Assembly (NCBI GenBank): GCA_025642075.2 | Contig: JAODUO010001323.1 | Coordinates: 124,001-188,000 of the forward strand | DNA from: Ridgeia piscesae | Taxonomy: Eukaryota; Annelida; Polychaeta; Sabellida; Siboglinidae | Reading direction: 5' to 3' | Length of the DNA stretch: 64,000 nucleotides | Part shown: piece after piece, positions 1 to 12,330 of the stretch | Layout of the letters: each line of letters starts with the position of its first letter | Numbering within the stretch: the first letter of the stretch is position 1 | Program-made: the position numbers and the translations under genes | The notes under the pieces: model-generated | Database searches by the model: none | Seen by the model: the letters and a program-made list of their open reading frames with translations, nothing else | Told to the model about the DNA's origin: nothing

Positions 1-453
1 GGGCTGTGTGGTGCGAGATGTACCTGTAGTTCTTTAGAGAGGGCTGTGTGGTGGGAGATGCAGGTGGCCTCTTCTGTCACTGTGAAGTCCCAACCACACA
101 GCACCTTCGCCACATAGTACAGCTGGTTCGACTGACTTCCTTCTATGAAGTGGATCTTATATGACTTCACGAGGCTGTAAACACACCATGTATGGCTCAA
201 GACACTCCATAAAACTCAGTTGTCTACGTTGGTGTACTTCCACTGATGGACTGCACTTGGTAGCACACTTTTTATGATATTCTATTTGATTAATTTATAC
301 CTTTTTAATATATAATATTTCAGTTAATTTGTGCATGTTGCAACTAGTTATGTAATTGTGTTAATATTTTTTGGAACTTTGTCATACACCTTAATTATTA
401 AATATAATTGTCTTTTATTTACCTTAATCTAATATCATATTGGGCAACATATA

Positions 454-489
<36 letters not shown>

Positions 490-1283
490 TGTGTGTGTGT
501 GTGTGCGTGTGCGTGCGCGTGCGTGCGTGCATGCGTGCATGCGTGCATGCGTGTGTGTGTGACCTGTTCTAATGAAATCAGTCACACAAAACTGAGTCAC
601 AAATAAATTGATTTAGTACTATCATTGGAAAGAATATTTATTAAGCTTTCCAACGGTGCAAACATTATAGAGCTACCTCACGCACAGCCAAAGTTATTCG
701 ACACTGAACATGCCCGGGGTAGAAAGCTTCAAACTGAGAAAATCGCATTTGAAGTTCGCAATCATGCAAGCACATGATCGAGTGCGTTGTCGTTCTTAAT
801 TCAGCGGTTTTGCTTCTATTCCACCTTTTGATGTATTCTAAACCCCCTCCCAAGTTGTGCTTATTGTTGAAGATATGTCTTGCAAGTAGTTTATTGCGGT
901 TATCGCAACATAATCTGAGTATTTAGCAATGTTTCGTTGCAGTGATCCGATCGATTCCAATGTTTACAGCTAGCAAGTGCGCACTGCGCATGCGTTCGCA
1001 GTTTTAAGCCAATCAGGGGACCACTATGAGCTGTGCTTTGCAACTGGTGACGTTTATTTACAGATAGGTCTCTCAGATAAACATTCCTATTGGCTAAAAT
1101 TGACGTCATTTGAGGAATTCCTCTAGCCTTCAAGTTTTGTATACTATGTCACTTCTTTTTATTTGTGTAATTAAAGGCATTGCCATTTTCCACCCACATT
1201 TGTTTCTGTTCTTTCATGCTACAGGTGTATCTCACGCTCCATAAAGTGAGCAAAGCACAGCAGGCGCCCAATACTTTGATTTC
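1..1283. other. AT-rich stretch without a recognised gene
   Basis: I see no splice-bounded coding exon here. The short open frames at 665-853 and 900-1133 (minus) have no recognisable composition. The only structured part is the AT/GT microsatellite listed separately. Confidence 0.5.
452..560. repeat. Compound AT / GT / GCGT microsatellite
   Basis: An (AT)n run passes directly into (GT)n and then a GCGTGCAT-type alternating tract. The whole stretch alternates purine and pyrimidine. Confidence 0.9.
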
Positions 1284-1342
1284 ATACAGTGCCGGTGAGC
1301 AATATATATATAAATATATATATATTGCTCACGGCACTGTAT
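1284..1342. repeat. Near-perfect hairpin with AT core
   Basis: The left arm starts ATACAGTGCCGGTGAGCAA and the right arm is its reverse complement ending TTGCTCACGGCACTGTAT. The arms differ by one inserted G and are joined by a TATATAAATATATA core. It could be a tiny MITE or a palindromic AT repeat. Confidence 0.8.
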
Positions 1343-1352
1343 TAAATTAATC

Positions 1353-1463
1353 AATTAGTGAATGAAGAAACAATTTGCTAATATTTTGGTATTAATAATA
1401 TTTCAATTATTTAATTATATTATTTAATTGATATTATTATAAATTATAAACTATATACATTAT

Positions 1464-1506
<43 letters not shown>

Positions 1507-1592
1507 ATATCAGTACATATATCAATACATATAATGCTTGAAAATTATTAATACCAAAATATTAGCAAATTGTTTCTTCATTCACTAATTAA
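1353..1592. repeat. Foldback element, arms about 54 bp
   Basis: The left arm (about 1353-1406, starting AATTAGTGAATGAAGAAACA) and right arm (about 1539-1592) are nearly exact reverse complements. Between them lies AT-rich DNA with a (TA)n run. It directly follows the smaller hairpin, so the two palindromes may form one foldback or MITE insertion. No coding capacity is seen. Confidence 0.75.
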
Positions 1593-1890
1593 TGATAGAA
1601 TGTCAATCTCTGGAATGGAGATTTAACGGCTACTTAAAAATGGCTGATCCACCAGACGAAACAAAAACCCTGCTGAAGCCTATGTGTTGGGGTCCACGTG
1701 AATTTATACAGCCATCCGTTACTACCAAAATCACCGGAAATGTCTGCCTGAAATGCAGACTGCCATGGGAATGCACTCACCTGTATGCCAACACGAGTAG
1801 AGTGATGACATAGAACCCGGCACAGGTGAGAAGGTACGCAAAGCGCATATTGTAGCTGGTGTCACCGATCACATTAATGGTAAGGTTTGT

Positions 1891-4534
1891 GTAGCTACCA
1901 AAGTAGAGTTCTGTTCGCTTGAACCAGTCCTGTCAACACAAACAAGACTCATAGCTACCAAAGTAGAGCTCTGTTCACTTGAACCAGTCCTGTCAACACA
2001 AACAAGACTCACAGCTACCAAAGTAGAGTTCTGTCCACTTGAACCAGTCCTGTCAACACAAACAAGACTCACAGCTACCAAAGTAGAGTTCTGTTCGCTT
2101 GAACCAGTCCTGTCAACACAAACAAGACTCATAGCTACCAAAGTAGAGCTCTGTCCACTTGAACCAGTCCTGTCAACACAAACAAGACTCATAGCTACCA
2201 AAGTAGAGCTCTGTTCACTTGAACCAGTCCTGTCAACACAAACAAGACTCACAGCTACCAAAGTAGAGTTCTGTTCGCTTGAACCAGTCCTGTCAACACA
2301 AACAAGACTCACAGCTACCAAAGTAGAGTTCTGTTCGCTTGAACCAGTCCTGTCAACACAAACAAGACTCACAGCTACCAAAGTAGAGTTCTGTCCACTT
2401 GAACCAGTCCTGTCAACACAAACAAGACTCACAGCTACCAAAGTAGAGTTCTGTTTGCTTGAACCAGTCCTGTCAACACAAACAAGACTCACAGCTACCA
2501 AAGTAGAGTTCTGTTCGCTTGAACCAGTCCTGTCAACACAAACAAGACTCATAGCTACCAAAGTAGAGCTCTGTCCACTTGAACCAGTCCTGTCAACACA
2601 AACAAGACTCACAGCTACCAAAGTAGAGTTCTGTTCGCTTGAACCAGTCCTGTCAACACAAACAAGACTCACAGCTACCAAAGTAGAGCTCTGTTCACTT
2701 GAACCAGTCCTGTCAACACAAACAAGACTCACAGCTACCAAAGTAGAGTTCTGTTCGCTTGAACCAGTCCTGTCAACACAAACAAGACTCACAGCTACCA
2801 AAGTAGAGCTCTGTTCACTTGAACCAGTCCTGTCAACACAAACAAGACTCACAGCTACCAAAGTAGAGTTCTGTTCACTTGAACCAGTCCTGTCAACACA
2901 AACAAGACTCACAGCTACCAAAGTAGAGCTCTGTCCACTTGAACCAGTCCTGGGAGCACAAACAAGACTCACAGCTACCAAAGTAGAGCTCTGTTCGCTT
3001 GAACCAGTCCTGTCAACACAAACAAGACTCATAGCTACCAAAGTAGAGTTCTGTTCACTTGAACCAGTCCTGTCAACACAAACAAGACTCACAGCTACCA
3101 AAGTAGAGTTCTGTTCGCTTGAACCAGTCCTGTCAACACAAACAAGACTCACAGCTACCAAAGTAGAGTTCTGTTCGCTTGAACCAGTCCTGTCAACACA
3201 AACAAGACTCATAGCTACCAAAGTAGAGTTCTGTTCGCTTGAACCAGTCCTGTCAACACAAACAAGACTCATAGCTACCAAAGTAGAGCTCTGTCCACTT
3301 GAACCAGTCCTGTCAACACAAACAAGACTCACAGCTACCAAAGTAGAGCTCTGTTCGCTTGAACCAGTCCTGTCAACACAAACAAGACTCACAGCTACCA
3401 AAGTAGAGCTCTGTCCACTTGAACCAGTCCTGTCAACACAAACAAGACTCACAGCTACCAAAGTAGAGTTCTGTTCGCTTGAACCAGTCCTGTCAACACA
3501 AACAAGACTCATAGCTACCAAAGTAGAGCTCTGTTCACTTGAACCAGTCCTGGGAGCACAAACAAGACTCATAGCTACCAAAGTAGAGTTCTGTTCACTT
3601 GAACCAGTCCTGTCAACACAAACAAGACTCACAGCTACCAAAGTAGAGCTCTGTTCGCTTGAACCAGTCCTGTCAACACAAACAAGACTCAAGCTACCAA
3701 AGTAGAGCTCTGTTCGCTTGAACCAGTCCTGTCAACACAAACAAGACTCATAGCTACCAAAGTAGAGCTCTGTCCACTTGAACCAGTCCTGTCAACACAA
3801 ACAAGACTCACAGCTACCAAAGTAGAGTCTGTTCGCTTGAACCAGTCCTGTCAACACAAACAAGACTCATAGCTACCAAAGTAGAGTTCTGTTCGCTTGA
3901 ACCAGTCCTGTCAACACAAACAAGACTCACAGCTACCAAAGTAGAGTTCTGTTCGCTTGAACCAGTCCTGTCAACACAAACAAGACTCACAGCTACCAAA
4001 GTAGAGTTCTGTTCGCTTGAACCAGTCCTGTCAACACAAACAAGACTCACAGCTACCAAAGTAGAGCTCTGTTCACTTGAACCAGTCCTGTCAACACAAA
4101 CAAGACTCATAGCTACCAAAGTAGAGCTCTGTTCGCTTGAACCAGTCCTGTCAACACAAACAAGACTCACAGCTACCAAAGTAGAGCTCTGTTCGCTTGA
4201 ACCAGTCCTGTCAGCACAAACAAGACTCATAGCTACCAAAGTAGAGCTCTGTCCACTTGAACCAGTCCTGTCAACACAAACAAGACTCATAGCTACCAAA
4301 GTAGAGTTCTGTTCGCTTGAACCAGTCCTGTCAACACAAACAAGACTCACAGCTACCAAAGTAGAGCTCTGTTCGCTTGAACCAGTCCTGTCAGCACAAA
4401 CAAGACTCATAGCTACCAAAGTAGAGCTCTGTCCACTTGAACCAGTCCTGTCAACACAAACAAGACTCATAGCTACCAAAGTAGAGCTCTGTTCGCTTGA
4501 ACCAGTCCTGTCAGCACAAACAAGACTCACAGCT
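1891..4534. repeat. 60 bp minisatellite, about 44 units
   Basis: A 60 bp unit containing GAACCAGTCCTGTCAACACA repeats head to tail with few differences. Variant sites are CAC/CAT, GAGTT/GAGCT, TTCG/TTCA/TCCA and TCAACAC/GGGAGCAC/TCAGCAC. Because 60 is a multiple of three and the unit holds no stop in some frames, long open frames exist on both strands (20-residue period, for example SLVCVDRTGSSEQ on minus). Single-base deletions near 3691 and 3828 break those frames, and no signal peptide, splice sites or unique flanking domain is seen, so I treat it as satellite DNA rather than a repeat protein gene. Confidence 0.92.
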
Positions 4535-5094
4535 AGACCCATACCCGTCGCTTGATGTGAGACAATATTTGAGTATCCCATAGGCGGACATTTCTGTCAT
4601 CGCCTGCAAGATTTTTTTATTAGGCCATTCACACTTTCAGACATTAATTAGCCTTCATTTCCACACATGTTATACATAATTTGTGACATTCTAACACCCT
4701 GTTTTCCCACAATGTAATCTAAATCCTGACACACCTTCATTTCTGCTAGAACCAGACATTGATTTTCCTGGAACGTATCACAAATTAAAATGACGCCTGT
4801 ATCTATATGCAGAAAAATACTGACTGACATCTACCACAATTTGACAGCTCTGATACAACATTGCATACATGTGCTCAAGTAGCTTTGTGTTAGCTTGACA
4901 GTTATTATTATCATGATTTTAAATCTAAAATAATAAATTTTCTTACATTTTAGCTGTTACTTAGTTTTTCATTAATATTTATCACATACTTTTAATTTTT
5001 TGCCCACTGATGTATAACAAGTAATGCAATGAATGTTTTATTTTATTTTACTATTTCATTTAAAGGCCTACATTTCGAAAGCTTTTCTGTTTTA
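4535..5094. other. No feature recognised
   Basis: This is unique-looking AT-rich sequence. The 60-codon minus frame at 4648-4830 has no family resemblance and no splice context. Confidence 0.4.
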
Positions 5095-5222
5095 ATATAT
5101 CATCCGATCTTAACTAATATCTGTACAGTTATACATGCATGTAAAGCACCCGAGAGCAATGCTATTGATTTGGGCGCCATATAAATCAATTACATTATTA
5201 TTACTATTATAATATTTGAATA
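5095..5222 (+). mobile_element. SINE-like 3' tail fragment
   Basis: A GTAAAGCACCCGAGAGCAAT block is followed by GGCGCCATATAAATCAATTA and then ATTATTATTA. This resembles the conserved tail of many aquatic-animal SINEs (a 'GCGCTATATAAAT' block followed by TTA repeats). No tRNA-like head is seen, so it would be a 5'-truncated copy. The family assignment is by resemblance only. Confidence 0.5.
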
Positions 5223-5324
5223 CAATTACATTGTGACTTTATTTCCTGAGACTTTTTCCTAGACAAAAACGTGACTTTTTCCAGTGACTTTATTTCTGCT
5301 CACTACACACTGATGCGTACTTAC

Positions 5325-5600
5325 CCCGCCACTCAGAAGCTCGACTCCAGTGAAGCTGGCGTTGCTCGCCATGTAAAATGACGAGTTCTTGTTCTGGGCA
5401 CGCCAGATAAGCTGTGGAATGACAAGGAAGAAGAAGACGATGAGGAACGTGGGGATGTTGAAGAGGAACAGCCACTTGAGGAACAGGAAGTACGACATCA
5501 CACCCATGCCGAAGTTGCCCTCGATCGTCTTCAGCGATGCCTTCCACAGCTCCTTCGAGTAGAATACTTCTACCATCTTGGTCTTCAGGATCCGCCAGTT
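5325..5600 (-). CDS. TMC (transmembrane channel-like) protein, internal exon
   Basis: This is a 276 nt, phase 0-0 exon. Read on minus, it follows a CTTCCACAG acceptor (AG at 5602-5601), starts AAC TGG CGG, and ends at GGCGGG before a GTAAGTACG donor (GT at 5324-5323). It encodes 92 residues. The stretch ELWKASLKTIEGNFGMGVMS leading into YFLFLKWLFLFN and a long hydrophobic segment ending VIPQLIW is the hallmark of the first membrane-spanning region of TMC family proteins. TMC proteins are multi-pass membrane proteins, and TMC1/2 form the mechanotransduction channel of hair cells. Residues after the membrane helix (NSSF, NASF) offer N-glycosylation motifs. No later TMC exon lies below 5325 in the window, so the rest of the protein must be encoded off the left edge. 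Which TMC paralogue this is cannot be told from one exon. Confidence 0.83.
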
Positions 5601-6904
5601 CTGTGGAAGACAGTGGAGTGAAGAAAAGATGAATAACGGAACAATGGATCAGGTTATTTGACCTGTTTAGATGTACATAATATAAACATACCGCATGTGA
5701 TTACTTGACAAGACACGTATGGTTTGCGGTTTGTGTGAATATTGTTTTGCTGACTGCTATCATGCATGTGTGTCACACCCATTCTACACTGGAACCATCA
5801 CATAAACGTAAATGTCAACTTCTTGGTAAAGCCAAAAGTAATTTTATGGTGGTTATGTATTATGCAATAACGTAAACGGTTGTCTAAACCAACCTTTCAC
5901 CCCTCAGCAGTTGTGGTCTAGTCCACCCTTGGCAACATGGAAAAAGACCGCAAAGACTTCCCACTCTGATGTTTGAATTGATCAATGTAAGTCGCTTTAA
6001 TTTTGGTCTTCATTTCCTCGTGCATATGGTTTGCTAAGATTGTATTACTGTGTTACACGTCGATGTCTGTGAGACTAACTTGCAAAGCGTCTTAATTGTT
6101 TTAATATTTGAGTTTTCGGACTAAAACATTGTTTACATTTACATTAAATTACATTACATTAAATTTATTCATAGTATGTACAAAGTTGCTAACACTGCTG
6201 GCCTGTTGTTTCCAGTGCTGTTATCATACATTTCAGAAAAGCCTGTCTGTCCAGCTCAGCCGGGTCTGAGATGTAGGTTGGTATTTATTTATTATGTTAC
6301 CATGGTGCATGCTTTGTAACACATAACAAAAAATAATCTCAAAATCGGGATCATAGACAATGTATTTATTAGATGCCCCGAAATACTAATTATCCGTCTT
6401 ACAATTATTTCTTCACTGCTATGTCTACTGTGGACCTTGCATGGACACATATTGCCTTTGGTTGGTAAATTACAGCTAAACTAGGAACTGTTGCAGCGTT
6501 GTTACAGCTGTTTGTAAATGTGGCCTTGGGTGGGGGTGTCACTCCTCATCAATATGAGCCGGGCTTGTGGCATGTTGCCCCTAACCTTTTTGATGTCGTA
6601 GTTTAGTATTTTGTTGTACTGTCTATATATTTGATTTCACTTGTACAATGTATGGTTATGTACACAACTGTGTGTAAAAACATTTCATGACAGACATGTA
6701 CACTGTGGGTATGCCTGATATGCATACCATTTTTGGCATTAAATTATGCCCATTTCCAACCTGTTATATATGTATTCATTGTTCTTTATTCCTACATCAA
6801 AAATGAGCTGCGGCCACTATTAAGTACCATGATCTATCCCCACAATACATGACTAAACATAAAGATTTTGTTTACATACACATCAGATTTGCAGATTAAT
6901 CTTA
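5601..6904. other. Probable intron of the TMC-like gene, nothing else recognised
   Basis: AT-rich sequence lies upstream (minus sense) of the TMC exon. No second exon or repeat family is recognised. Short ATTAAATTACATTACATT-type low complexity occurs near 6140. Confidence 0.35.
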
Positions 6905-9142
6905 GTTTTTATATAATAATAACATTATTTGAATGTTTCATTTGTTTCAGCTGTATTTGTTGATCGTCATTTTAGGAGACACACTTGAAATTAAGCTGCT
7001 ATATTAAAGTGTATTTACAAACAGCTGGGGGAAGTACTGTTATTAATTTAAAATAATTCAGTGCAATTAATGAATTTGTCACTAGGTATTTTATTGCAGT
7101 TGTCTTTATTGTTTTAATATTATATTACAGTTACCTTTTAGTTTTACAACAGTAATCAATTATATTGAAACTGTTGTTTGTGTACTTACATAAATTGAAA
7201 ATTGCATATTAATCATTGTTTGCATGACTATAAAATTATCACATATTTCCCTACAAGTGAAAGATTGTGTGTGTTTCTATGGCATTAGTCTAAGTGATAG
7301 CAGTGTTTCTACTGTATTGAATTACACTTATAGGGTAAATTTCGAGTATCAACTAAAAATCTGGTATCGATTGATATCGAAGAATTCTGGTATCGAACCA
7401 GTAATATATTGATCGGTATCGAAGAATTCTGATATCGAACCAGCACTACTTCTGTGTGCTTCTACTGGGAACTGTGTTCTCTGTGAAAATTTGACTTAAT
7501 TACAACATAAGTATCGAATATCGAACAAAATTCAAGTATCGATCTGTATCGAACGAAACCTGGTATCGAACCAGCACTAGTCTAAATTCTTCATTACAAT
7601 CATCCATTAATTACAGAAACCAATTATCCAAAGGATAATGATACAGATATAAAATACTAATTACTTAATATAAATAATAATATATGTGCAGTTATTTGTT
7701 GTATTATGTAGTCTGGTATCACTTATAATAGTGTCACTGCCAGTACAGCTGAACACTCACTGTTATAACTTTTTTATTATTAATTGTATCGTAAAGATAA
7801 TTGTGATTTAGCATCAAAACTGTATAGATCATTATAATAAAATAACACTAATTAATAATAGAAAACATATTAATTAAATTTACAATTGTACTTCCCAGTT
7901 CACACCAATATGTTTAAATATAAAACTTAAATTACCACGTTATCAAGTACACATAACAAGCCCCATAATGTTTTTGCAACTGTTTTCAAGAACAGGTCAG
8001 TTTCTTCCTCTACCTCTGGCTCTGCCTCTGCCAGTGGCGAACCTGTTTGGCCAGGCCAGTGCCAGTGTCACAGTGACAGCAGATGCAGTAAGCGAATCGT
8101 CATCGTTAAACAGTCACGTCATATGTCACTTTTAGACGCTGTGGCCGCAGTTACTTAGTAGATTCGGCAACCGATGGCGATTCGCTTCGACTGTAACTTG
8201 ATGTCCACTGCTTGCTCATTGTCGAATATTTTGAAAGAACACCTTCTCGAGTCAATAATGGCAATGAGACGTTGTCGACGACGTCGACATGCCATACGAT
8301 GAAAGTTGATCATCACGTTTTGATAGCTTCTTGATTGGTGACAGGTTTTGTCAAATTCGATGTATTTCCCTCGCTATCTTTGAGACGTTTCTAGCATAGC
8401 AGACACTCTTTGTTGAAAAAGTGCCAAATTAGCGATGAACATTGCGACTTGTTGTCGTTCGTCTTAGTTGTTGGCGTCGTGTACGGCAAATGGTGGCGCC
8501 ACCAAACAACAAAACAGCGCCACCAAACGGAACCCGGATAAATAAAGCCTCCGCATCGTGCTCGAATACTTATTTATATTAACAATATTATTATTAAACT
8601 AGTTTCATAAATACTAGTGCGTGCAATAAACACTCTATAAAATGCTATAGGATGTGTGTTTTTATATGCGTAACCGTAAGTAAAGTAGGGAGAAAGATGA
8701 CATGGTAGTGCCACCAAAGGGGAGCGTCACGTACGATCCTTGGTTTGGATAACGAGGCTAAGCGAAGTCTGACTTAGGCTAAGATCGCACACAGAAAACA
8801 GTTATTATACAGACTAACTCTACAATAAAGTGTTAGAAAACAATTCACATGTTATGTTATATTATTTTTAAACAACCACGCCCAAGTCAATTTAGGCTGT
8901 GAAGCGCTGTAGTGATAGCTCCCGTAAACAACATCGTCATCAACAATGATGTTGCGTCTTCGCATCGACGTCGTCGAATGGACTCGGTGTCAAGTACCGA
9001 AATATTGAAGGTATCGAAGGTATCGAAGGTATCGAACAGTAGACGTTCGATACCAAAAATATCGAAGTATCGCGATACCGCTAAATATCGGTATCAAACT
9101 TTCGCAAGTATCACGATACTTCGATATATCGAACCAGCACTA
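6905..9142 (+). mobile_element. hAT-like non-autonomous transposon, copy A, internally inverted
   Basis: This copy shares its content with the element at 20209-22781. Its right part (about 7711-9142) is in the same direction, but its left part (about 6905-7579) is in the opposite direction. Terminal repeats read TAGTGCTGGTTCGATA, or AACCAGCACTA at each outer end, and fit the hAT YARNG start. The intact right end is followed by ATTTAGAC (9143-9150). The inverted left end is followed by GTCTAAAT (7580-7587), its exact reverse complement, so the original insertion had an 8 bp target-site duplication that was later inverted with the left half. Subterminal GGTATCGAA motifs recur many times. No transposase is encoded. 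Confidence 0.8.
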
Positions 9143-9150
9143 ATTTAGAC

Positions 9151-9450
9151 TAACAGGTAGTTGTTATATTTTTATTCATTTCTATGTGATTGGATCAAGC
9201 CCAGGATTGCCATCCGTCCCTAAACATATGTAACATTCCGTATTTGTGAGATAAATACTGCATCCTTTATAATGGGAATGGGGGTCTATCCCATATGTTT
9301 CCATGTTGGGGGTGGCAACATTACAAGCAGTGAACAAAAGATATACATACGACAGCTATTCTGTAGTAGAACTGAACAACAGCGTTTGGTGGGTTTTGTT
9401 TCTGCTCCCGATTCCCAGCTGCTTCGTCCCTGTAAAACAATGTCCACCAT
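9151..9450. other. Left flank of the 15 bp array
   Basis: About 9320-9450 is a diverged copy of 11845-11975 (shared CAGCTGCTT, GTCCCTGTAAAACAAT, GTCCACCATGAG). It marks the first copy of a larger duplication in which the array grew. Confidence 0.6.
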
Positions 9451-11757
9451 GAGACTAAGTGACATGAGACTAAGTGACATGAGACTAAGTGACATGAGAC
9501 TAAGTGACATGAGACCAAGTGACATGAGACCAAGTGACATGAGACTAAGTGACATGAGACTAAGTGACATGAGACCAAGTGACATGAGACCAAGTGACAT
9601 GAGACTAAGTGACATGAGACTAAGTGACATGAGACTAAGTGACATGAGACTAAGTGACATGAGACTAAGTGACATGAGACTAAGTGACATGAGACCAAGT
9701 GACATGAGACCAAGTGACATGAGACTAAGTGACATGAGACTAAGTGACATGAGACCAAGTGACATGAGACCAAGTGACATGAGACCAAGTGACATGAGAC
9801 AAAATGACATGAGACCAAGTGACATGAGACTAAGTGACATGAGACCAAGTGACATGAGACTAAGTGACATGAGACTAAGTGACATGAGACCAAGTGACAT
9901 GAGACCAAGTGACATGAGACCAAGTGACATGAGACTAAGTGACATGAGACTAAGTGACATGAGACTAAGTGACATGAGACAAAATGACATGAGACTAAGT
10001 GACATGAGACCAAGTGACATGAGACCAAGTGACATGAGACCAAGTGACATGAGACCAAGTGACATGAGACCAAGTGACATGAGACCAAGTGACATGAGAC
10101 CAAGTGACATGAGACTAAGTGACATGAGACTAAGTGACATGAGACTAAGTGACATGAGACCAAGTGACATGAGACCAAGTGACATGAGACCAAGTGACAT
10201 GAGACTAAGTGACATGAGACTAAGTGACATGAGACCAAGTGACATGAGACCAAGTGACATGAGACCAAGTGACATGAGACCAAGTGACATGAGACCAAGT
10301 GACATGAGACTAAGTGACATGAGACTAAGTGACATGAGACTAAGTGACATGAGACCAAGTGACATGAGACCAAGTGACATGAGACCAAGTGACATGAGAC
10401 CAAGTGACATGAGACCAAGTGACATGAGACCAAGTGACATGAGACCAAGTGACATGAGACTAAATGACATGAGACTAAGTGACATGAGACTAAGTGACAT
10501 GAGACTAAGTGACATGAGACCAAGTGACATGAGACCAAGTGACATGAGACCAAGTGACATGAGACTAAGTGACATGAGACCAAGTGACATGAGACCAAGT
10601 GACATGAGACCAAGTGACATGAGACCAAGTGACATGAGACCAAGTGACATGAGACTAAGTGACATGAGACTAAGTGACATGAGACTAAGTGACATGAGAC
10701 TAAGTGACATGAGACTAAGTGACATGAGACTAAGTGACATGAGACTAAGTGACATGAGACTAAGTGACATGAGACTAAGTGACATGAGACCAAGTGACAT
10801 GAGACTAAGTGACATGAGACTAAGTGACATGAGACTAAGTGACATGAGACTAAGTGACATGAGACTAAGTGACATGAGACCAAGTGACATGAGACTAAGT
10901 GACATGAGACTAAGTGACATGAGACTAAGTGACATGAGACCAAGTGACATGAGACTAAGTGACATGAGACTAAGTGACATGAGACCAAGTGACATGAGAC
11001 CAAGTGACATGAGACTAAGTGACATGAGACTAAGTGACATGAGACTAAGTGACATGAGACTAAGTGACATGAGACTAAGTGACATGAGACTAAGTGACAT
11101 GAGACTAAGTGACATGAGACCAAGTGACATGAGACCAAGTGACATGAGACCAAGTGACATGAGACTAAGTGACATGAGACTAAGTGACATGAGACTAAGT
11201 GACATGGAAAGGGCTAAAAATGACATGAGACTAAGTGACATGAGACTAAGTGACATGGAAAGGGCTAAAAATGACATGAGACTAAGTGACATGAGACTAA
11301 GTGACATGAGACTAAGTGACATGAGACTAAGTGACATGAGACTAAGTGACATGAGACCAAGTGACATGAGACTAAGTGACATGAGACTAAGTGACATGAG
11401 ACTAAGTGACATGAGACCAAGTGACATGAGACCAAGTGACATGAGACTAAGTGACATGAGACTAAGTGACATGAGACCAAGTGACATGAGACTAAGTGAC
11501 ATGAGACTAAGTGACATGAGACTAAGTGACATGAGACTAAGTGACATGAGACCAAGTGACATGAGACCAAGTGACATGAGACTAAGTGACATGAGACTAA
11601 GTGACATGAGACTAAGTGACATGAGACTAAGTGACATGAGACTAAGTGACATGAGACTAAGTGACATGAGACTAAGTGACATGAGACTAAGTGACATGAG
11701 ACTAAGTGACATGAGACCAAGTGACATGAGACTAAGTGACATGAGACTAAGTGACAT
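9451..11757. repeat. 15 bp minisatellite, about 153 units
   Basis: The unit GAGACTAAGTGACAT (C for T at the sixth base in many units) repeats for 2.3 kb. Rare variants are GAGACAAAATGACAT at about 9796 and 9976, one TAAAT unit at about 10460, and two longer units with GGAAAGGGCTAAAAATGACAT at about 11206 and 11257. The 15 nt period keeps one plus frame (MRLSD/MRPSD) and two minus frames open. These frames do not join a recognisable domain, so no gene is called. Confidence 0.93.
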
Positions 11758-12330
11758 GTATGCTTGGGTTGTATTGGGCATTGACACAGTTAAAAAAACT
11801 GACACACAGATGGTAGTGACACATTTAATGGCTGGCGTCTATTACTGACACCACAATGAACTGATACGTACAGACCACCGTAACTGTAATTTTCAACAGC
11901 ATTTTTTTGGTTTCGTTTCTTCTCCCTGTTCCGAGCTGCTTGTACCTTGTCCCTGTAAAACAATATGTCCACCATGAGACTAAGTAACATGTATGCTTGG
12001 GTTCTATTGGAAGGGGTACACTGACACAGATAAAAAAACTGACAGAGAATAGCGACACAGATGGTAGTGACATATTTAATGGCGTCTATTACTGACAACC
12101 ACAATGAACTGATACGTACAGAACAGTGACACTGAGAGTTGTGACATATTTGACAGTGTCTATTACAGATAATCAAAATCAACCAATACTTACAGAACAG
12201 TGACACAGACAACAGTGACATATTTGACACTGTCTATGACAAACAACCAAAATGAACAGACACATACAGAACAGTGACAGACAGTAGTAACGTATTGACA
12301 GTCTCTAAGACTGACAACCATAATGACAAC
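11758..12330. repeat. Diverged flank duplication and 74 bp tandem repeat
   Basis: 11743-11880 is repeated at 11975-12120. The second copy carries only one array unit (ATGAGACTAAGTAACATG near 11975). From about 12067 a GTGACATATTT-starting unit recurs at 12067, 12141 and 12215 with a weaker copy at 12286, a period of 71-74 bp. Confidence 0.75.

Noticed and set aside
1869..3692. 607-codon minus frame and 416-codon plus frame
   Set aside because: Both run through the 60 bp array; openness follows from a unit divisible by three with no stop, and neither has unique domains, splice context or an uninterrupted array.
9272..11848. 858-codon plus frame and 600-839-codon minus frames
   Set aside because: They are products of the 15 bp array. 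The short non-repeat ends (about 60 and 30 codons) match nothing and are themselves duplicated non-coding sequence.
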